A DNA stretch of 38,599 bases from JAGDVO01 sp964590075 [NCBI: uncultured Aquificales bacterium] (GTDB lineage: Bacteria; Thermosulfidibacterota; Thermosulfidibacteria; Thermosulfidibacterales): NCBI GenBank assembly GCA_964590075.1, contig CAZPXS010000009.1, forward strand, positions 1-38,599, written 5' to 3'. The notes beneath the pieces are model-generated. The model ran no database searches. It saw only the letters and a list, made by a program, of their open reading frames with translations, and was not told the DNA's origin. The position numbers and the translations under genes are program-made. Every line of letters starts with the position of its first letter. Position 1 is the stretch's first letter. Below are positions 34,569 through 38,599 of the stretch, piece after piece.

Positions 34569-36047
34569 ATGAAAGTTATTCTTATGACCCCGCCATATCA
34601 CTGCGGGATGATTGAAAGCGCTGGCGTATGGTTACCCCTTGGTCTGGTTTACATAGCAGGAGAGCTCAAAAAAATCCCTAAACTTGAACTAATCATTTAT
34701 GACGCCATGAGCCTTTATCATACCTATGAAGATATCGCCAAATTCCTCGAAGACGAAAAACCTGATATCTTAGGTATTTCTGTTATAACAGCCTCTTTCA
34801 ATTCAGCCCTTGAGGTTTGTAGAATAGCTAAAGAGATAAGTAAAAAAACTCTAACCGTTCTGGGAAACGTTCATCCTACCTTCATGTATGAAGAGGCCTT
34901 AAAATTCGAAGAAGTGGATGTGGTGGTAAGAGGAGAAGGGGAAATCACCTTTAGAGAACTTGTTGAAACCATCGTGAACAAAGGAGATCTTTCTAAGGTC
35001 AAGGGTATTACCTATAAAAAGGAGGGACGAATCGTTATAACTCCTGAGAGGGACTTTTTAGTAAATCTTGATGAGCTTAACCCTGCCTGGGATCTTCTTG
35101 ACTGGAAGATTTACACTTACTTTCCCAAAGAAAACTCAAGGCTCGCCATCGTTAGCTCTTCAAGGGGATGCTTCTCCGAATGTGCCTTTTGTTCACAGCG
35201 TCTATTCTGGAAAGGTTCCTGGAGGGCAAGAAGCCCTGAAAATTTTGTAAAGGAGTTGGAATTACTGGCCAAAAAATACGGTGTTAATGTGGTCATGCTT
35301 TCCGATGAACTACCCAACAGGGATAAAGATCGCTGGGAAAAAATCCTCGATCTATTGATAGAGAGAGATCTGGGGATGGAACTTTTAATAGAGACCCGGG
35401 CTGATCATATCGTACGAGACGAAAACATACTTGAGAAATATAAGAAAGCGGGAGTAACCCACATTTACGTAGGAGTAGAATCAACGAGTCCTGAAGTTCT
35501 AAAGGAATACAATAAAAATCTGGAAGTGGAGACTTCCCTAAAAGCCCTTAAGCTTATCAATGAACTTGACATCGTTTCCGAGACCTCCTTTGTGGTCGGC
35601 CTACCTCAAGAGACCCCAGAGTCTTTAAAACAGATCTTTGAGGCAGCTCTTTTTTATGATCCAGATATGTGCTTCTTTATTCCCCTTACCCCCTGGCCTT
35701 ATACCCCCATTTACGAAAAATATAGAGATTTCGTTCAACACGAAGACTGGAGCCGCTACAATCTGGTTGATCCTGTGATTAAACCAAAGGGTTGGAATTC
35801 CCTTGAAGAATTTAAACTTGATTTAATTGAGTATACATCACGCTTTTTCCTGTATAAATTTGAAAATCTCCACAAATTAACTTCTTTTAAAAGAAAATTT
35901 ATGCTTGATCTCATAAATCTTCTTATTAAAAATTCTTATTTGCGAGAGCGTTTTAAAGAAAAGTTTTCTAAAATACTATTGCAAGAGTCTCTCAAAAAAA
36001 AACTATCACCATATGACAATTCTACCTGGATTTTTGAACAAGGATAG
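34569..36047 (+). CDS. B12-binding domain radical SAM protein (BchE-like)
   Basis: This 492-residue protein has an N-terminal cobalamin-binding Rossmann-like region (about 1-150), with PPYHCGM, LGISVITASFNSALEV, LGNVHPTFMYEEAL and VVRGEGEITF. A radical SAM core follows with the cluster motif SSRGCFSECAFCSQRLFW (CxxxCxxC, about residue 200) and IYVGVESTSPEVL. The C-terminal ~130 residues are helical and unassigned. Relatives include magnesium-protoporphyrin monomethyl ester cyclase BchE and methyltransferases. It begins 1 nt after ccsA, so it is in the cytochrome operon. Modification of a heme, a cytochrome or a lipid is possible but unproven. The end overlaps the converging propeller gene by 42 nt. 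Confidence 0.88.
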   Translation: MKVILMTPPYHCGMIESAGVWLPLGLVYIAGELKKIPKLELIIYDAMSLYHTYEDIAKFLEDEKPDILGISVITASFNSALEVCRIAKEISKKTLTVLGNVHPTFMYEEALKFEEVDVVVRGEGEITFRELVETIVNKGDLSKVKGITYKKEGRIVITPERDFLVNLDELNPAWDLLDWKIYTYFPKENSRLAIVSSSRGCFSECAFCSQRLFWKGSWRARSPENFVKELELLAKKYGVNVVMLSDELPNRDKDRWEKILDLLIERDLGMELLIETRADHIVRDENILEKYKKAGVTHIYVGVESTSPEVLKEYNKNLEVETSLKALKLINELDIVSETSFVVGLPQETPESLKQIFEAALFYDPDMCFFIPLTPWPYTPIYEKYRDFVQHEDWSRYNLVDPVIKPKGWNSLEEFKLDLIEYTSRFFLYKFENLHKLTSFKRKFMLDLINLLIKNSYLRERFKEKFSKILLQESLKKKLSPYDNSTWIFEQG

Positions 36048-37433
36048 CTCGCTTAGTATTTTTTTCGTATAAAAATCGTATATTAAAAGTTGGTTGTTTC
36101 TACTATCCAAGACATAGAGTTTTGATAGGTCTGGATCCAAGGTAAGAGAAGAGGGCTCTCCCTTTAGAGAAAGTTTGGTTAAGAGTAAAAACTGGTTAAA
36201 GTACTGGGTACCTGTTAAGGGGAGTTTTCCAAAAATCAATTCACCGGGAGTCTCCTTAAGTAGAATCATCTGATCAATCCGGGGATGATAAACCCCGTCT
36301 ACCACACCAAATTCGCCCGTTTCAATCTTAAAGACAGAGAGAGGACTCTCCGTTAATGAAATTATAAAGCCAACATGGATATAATTCGCATTTTGATTCA
36401 TGATATAAATCAAACCTTTCTCATAATCCACAAATAAACCTATCGGCTTACTTCCTAAACTAACCTCCCTTTCGGATAAAATCTCTCCCCTTTGAGCATC
36501 CAGCTTAAAGACCGTCATACTCCCAGAGTACAAATTCAAACAATAAACGTTCCTGTACTGCATTAAGTAATTATAAATCTCTTGATCCTTAACCTTTAGC
36601 CATTCCGGAGGAGGATCAACCCAGACCCTTATCGGCCCTTGCCCTACCCTTAAGGTCCTTACTTCACCTAAGGTTTCACCATCAACTACGGTTATGGTAT
36701 TGGAACGAAAATTAGCTATAAAAATTAACTCCTTACCGTTATTTAGGATCGTAGAAGCAATACTTACAGGAGAAACTCCTCTTTTCAACTCAACAAAGAA
36801 GGATTTGTTTTTAACAAGATCTATAATATGAAGGGCATTTTTCTTCTGTGAAACCCCATAGAGATAATCAAACTTATAACTTCTGCTAAGCTCATCCACT
36901 CCTGAAGGGATATAATAAAGATCCATCAATCTGTAATTTACTCTATCATAGACTCCAATAAGCTCGGAATCCCTCATCGGTATGAAAAGAACGTTTTCCT
37001 TCACGAAAGATAAAGGCCTCTGGTACAATAACTCCAATTCACCCGATTTTGTCTTTCTCAAATAGAGGGGGAACCATAGTAGTGAGTCTCTTTCTCTTCC
37101 CTCCAGAGAGAAACGATAGGTTTTCTCTCTATAATTCTCCCACACCTTAATCACCAACTCTCTGTAATTACCAGTGGGGACCTTGCTGTCAACCAAAATA
37201 ACTGGACCCTTCTGAGAATCGATCTTCTTTCGGGAAGAGGATAAAACAATCGTGTTTCCTGTATTATCAAGTAAATTTACCTCATCTATATAAAATATGT
37301 AACTCTCACCAACAAGAGGCTCAACAGTAACAACCAGTTTTAGTTCCTGAGAAAAAAGATCAGACCCATAAATAAAAAATAAAACTGAAACTGCAAATAT
37401 AAGCCTTACAAAATACCGAACTAACACTCTCAT
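36006..37433 (-). CDS. Exported YVTN-type beta-propeller protein
   Basis: This 475-residue protein has a signal peptide (about 8-28, ending SQ). An N-terminal beta-sandwich-like region (about 30-150) is followed by WD/YVTN-style repeats. Repeated units include NALHIIDLVKNKSFFVEL, ELIFIANFRSNTITVVDG, YCLNLYSGSMTVFKL, KGLIYIMNQNANYIHVG and LSKLYVLDSRNNQLLIYD, about 40-45 residues apart. Such propellers act as periplasmic or outer-surface scaffolds. No heme motif is seen. It starts in a 4-nt overlap with the NHL gene and lies in the second, converging operon of the cytochrome locus. Confidence 0.8.
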   Translation of the reverse strand: MRVLVRYFVRLIFAVSVLFFIYGSDLFSQELKLVVTVEPLVGESYIFYIDEVNLLDNTGNTIVLSSSRKKIDSQKGPVILVDSKVPTGNYRELVIKVWENYREKTYRFSLEGRERDSLLWFPLYLRKTKSGELELLYQRPLSFVKENVLFIPMRDSELIGVYDRVNYRLMDLYYIPSGVDELSRSYKFDYLYGVSQKKNALHIIDLVKNKSFFVELKRGVSPVSIASTILNNGKELIFIANFRSNTITVVDGETLGEVRTLRVGQGPIRVWVDPPPEWLKVKDQEIYNYLMQYRNVYCLNLYSGSMTVFKLDAQRGEILSEREVSLGSKPIGLFVDYEKGLIYIMNQNANYIHVGFIISLTESPLSVFKIETGEFGVVDGVYHPRIDQMILLKETPGELIFGKLPLTGTQYFNQFLLLTKLSLKGEPSSLTLDPDLSKLYVLDSRNNQLLIYDFYTKKILSELSLFKNPGRIVIW

Positions 37434-38494
37434 AGGATCAAGCGTTCCTCAAAGCTTGAAATAAACCCAGTCTTTATTCTCGCTTTGTATTCCGGCAACT
37501 TAACCACTCTATTAGATGGAATTTTAATATTCACAGCACCCTCATAGGGGGTGAGAATCTGGATGCGGGAATTAAAGGTATCCGCCACGTATACCCTTCC
37601 TTCCCAGTCGACATCGATACTACTTGGAAAGGCAAACCAACCCTCCACCCCAATTCCATATCCCCCAAACTCAAAAAGATACTTTCCGCCATCCTTAAGG
37701 CTATAAACATTTACGGCATGTCTCATATAATCCACAATATAGGCTATATCCATGTTTTCATCAATTCCTATACTCTTTGGGCTACTCAATTTTCCGGTAA
37801 CACCGCCTTTCTCTCCAAACTTAAAGAGGAAATTAAAATCTCTATCGTAAACATAAATTTTGCTATTATAAGTACTAACTAAAAATATTCTTCCCTTTCT
37901 GTCAATCTTAATCTCATCGATAGGCACAGGCACCCCACCTTCAATGGGATTTATATCTCTGACCACATTCCCATCCTTATCAAGAACGATAACCCTATGC
38001 CCATTCTCACCCTCCCTGGACCTCATCACCACATATACCCTTTCCTTCTCGTCAACCGCAATTTTAAGAACCAGATTCTTCTCTGACATAGGGTAAATCT
38101 TTTCAACAAATAGTGCTTGATTCAACTTAATAATCTCCGCCTGCCCTCCCGCTTTAAGGTTCAAAACATACAAATTTCCCTTAACATCAGAAACCACACA
38201 TACTGGAGAATTTATCCCCCAACGCCTGTCAAGGGTATATAGTGGAAAGAGATGTTTATCATAGACCAAAATCCTACCCCCCTTTGAATCGATAACAAAG
38301 ACATTCTTACTAACTTTATCGATATACACATAAAAGGGATGTAGGATATTCTTCATTTCTTCATCGTAAGATAAACTGGAAATGTAAGCCATCAACTTGG
38401 GCTCTTGCATATCGTACTGGTTACTATTTTGGGCAAATAGACAATTCACAGTCAAAAACATAAAAAGCAGTATGAAAATAATTCTACTTATCAT
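37430..38494 (-). CDS. Exported NHL-repeat beta-propeller protein
   Basis: This 354-residue protein is read from the ATG at 38494, with AGAGGTG 6 nt upstream and a signal peptide MISRIIFILLFMFLTVNCLFA. An upstream ATG in the same frame at 38584 is rejected because those codons are the end of a cytochrome gene in another frame. NHL-type repeats include GGRILVYDKHLFPLYTL, GNLYVLNLKAGGQAEIIKL, GRIFLVSTYNSKIYVYD, MDIAYIVDYMRHAVNVYSL and GRVYVADTFNSRIQIL. NHL proteins are commonly encoded beside OmcS/OmcE-like cytochromes, according to recalled family knowledge. The gene overlaps the partial cytochrome by 11 nt. Confidence 0.88.
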   Translation of the reverse strand: MISRIIFILLFMFLTVNCLFAQNSNQYDMQEPKLMAYISSLSYDEEMKNILHPFYVYIDKVSKNVFVIDSKGGRILVYDKHLFPLYTLDRRWGINSPVCVVSDVKGNLYVLNLKAGGQAEIIKLNQALFVEKIYPMSEKNLVLKIAVDEKERVYVVMRSREGENGHRVIVLDKDGNVVRDINPIEGGVPVPIDEIKIDRKGRIFLVSTYNSKIYVYDRDFNFLFKFGEKGGVTGKLSSPKSIGIDENMDIAYIVDYMRHAVNVYSLKDGGKYLFEFGGYGIGVEGWFAFPSSIDVDWEGRVYVADTFNSRIQILTPYEGAVNIKIPSNRVVKLPEYKARIKTGFISSFEERLIL

Positions 38495-38599
38495 TATGAC
38501 ACCTCTTACAGCCCCTCTTTTCCGGACTATCCAATAGGTCATAGTCCCATCTAAGCATACTCGGATAGGGACCAGCATGGGCATAGTGACAGGATAGAC
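38484..38599 (-). CDS. Partial C-terminus of an OmcS-like multiheme cytochrome (start outside window)
   Basis: The reverse strand at the edge reads 37 codons before a TAG at 38484: LSCHYAHAGPYPSMLRWDYD, then LLDSPEKRGCKRCHNDK. The codon split by the edge ends in GT, so the first motif can be CLSCH. The layout CLSCHxAHxxxYxxxLRWxY, then a final CxxCH three residues from the end, matches the last two hemes of the OmcS-like protein at 30234-31328. The shorter link between them differs. The NHL gene starts inside it with 11 nt overlap, so this cytochrome leads the minus-strand operon. Confidence 0.7.
   Translation of the reverse strand, partial: LSCHYAHAGPYPSMLRWDYDLLDSPEKRGCKRCHNDK

Noticed and set aside
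38495-38584. Upstream extension of the NHL protein to an earlier ATG
   Set aside because: These codons precede the signal peptide and coincide with the cytochrome C-terminus in another frame. The ATG at 38494 has the ribosome site.

Overview
The window looks like chromosomal DNA of a deep-branching, probably thermophilic, Gram-negative-type bacterium. By eye it has moderate GC, ATA-rich isoleucine and AGA/AGG arginine usage, strong Shine-Dalgarno sites and very tight gene packing with 1-4 nt start/stop overlaps. Several genes are of kinds shared by hyperthermophilic archaea and thermophilic bacteria: a Pab1020-type RNA ligase and its partner protein, an MTA phosphorylase, a Dph6-like ATPase and an SfsA-Uri nuclease fusion. 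I cannot name the species. Aquificota-, Thermodesulfobacteriota- or Calescamantes-like lineages all fit, but this is inference.

Region 1 (1-25.1 kb) is mostly housekeeping. It starts with a truncated beta-repeat surface protein, then tRNA-Glu and tRNA-Lys, a Dph6-like ATPase and UppP. A plus-strand operon follows (macrodomain, metallo-beta-lactamase-fold hydrolase, MTA phosphorylase, Rossmann/DUF2520 protein). Next is a two-gene membrane oxidase related to cytochrome bd, with a C-terminal heme-c domain on the first subunit, closed by a clear terminator. A minus-strand operon encodes a DEAD-family helicase, a CoA-binding protein, a small membrane protein, LeuS and a degenerate GGDEF protein. 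Then come the RNA ligase partner and RNA ligase, converging on each other. A long minus-strand run carries a flavoprotein, an enoyl-CoA hydratase-like protein, HemW, a ferritin-like protein, NadE, TonB, SfsA-Uri and a histidine phosphatase. An AI-2E/PerM transporter and rpsU close the region.

Region 2 (25.4-38.6 kb) is different in character and is the most interesting part. Six multiheme c-type cytochrome genes lie in one plus-strand operon with 12, 12 (lipoprotein), 26, 16, 5+1 and 7 heme motifs: 78 CXXCH motifs plus one CX5CH. They are followed by ResB (frameshifted at a nine-T run), CcsA and a B12-binding radical SAM protein. A converging minus-strand operon encodes two exported beta-propeller proteins and, at the window edge, the last 37 codons of another cytochrome. 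The fifth cytochrome and the truncated one resemble the OmcS-type filament-forming (nanowire) cytochromes of Geobacter in motif order. Together the genes look like an extracellular electron-transfer locus with its own System II heme-attachment machinery.

The left edge of this locus abuts a 26-codon fragment that resembles the start of an MFS transporter. Base and codon usage also shift toward TTT, CTT and ATT. Both suggest the locus was inserted, possibly acquired by transfer.
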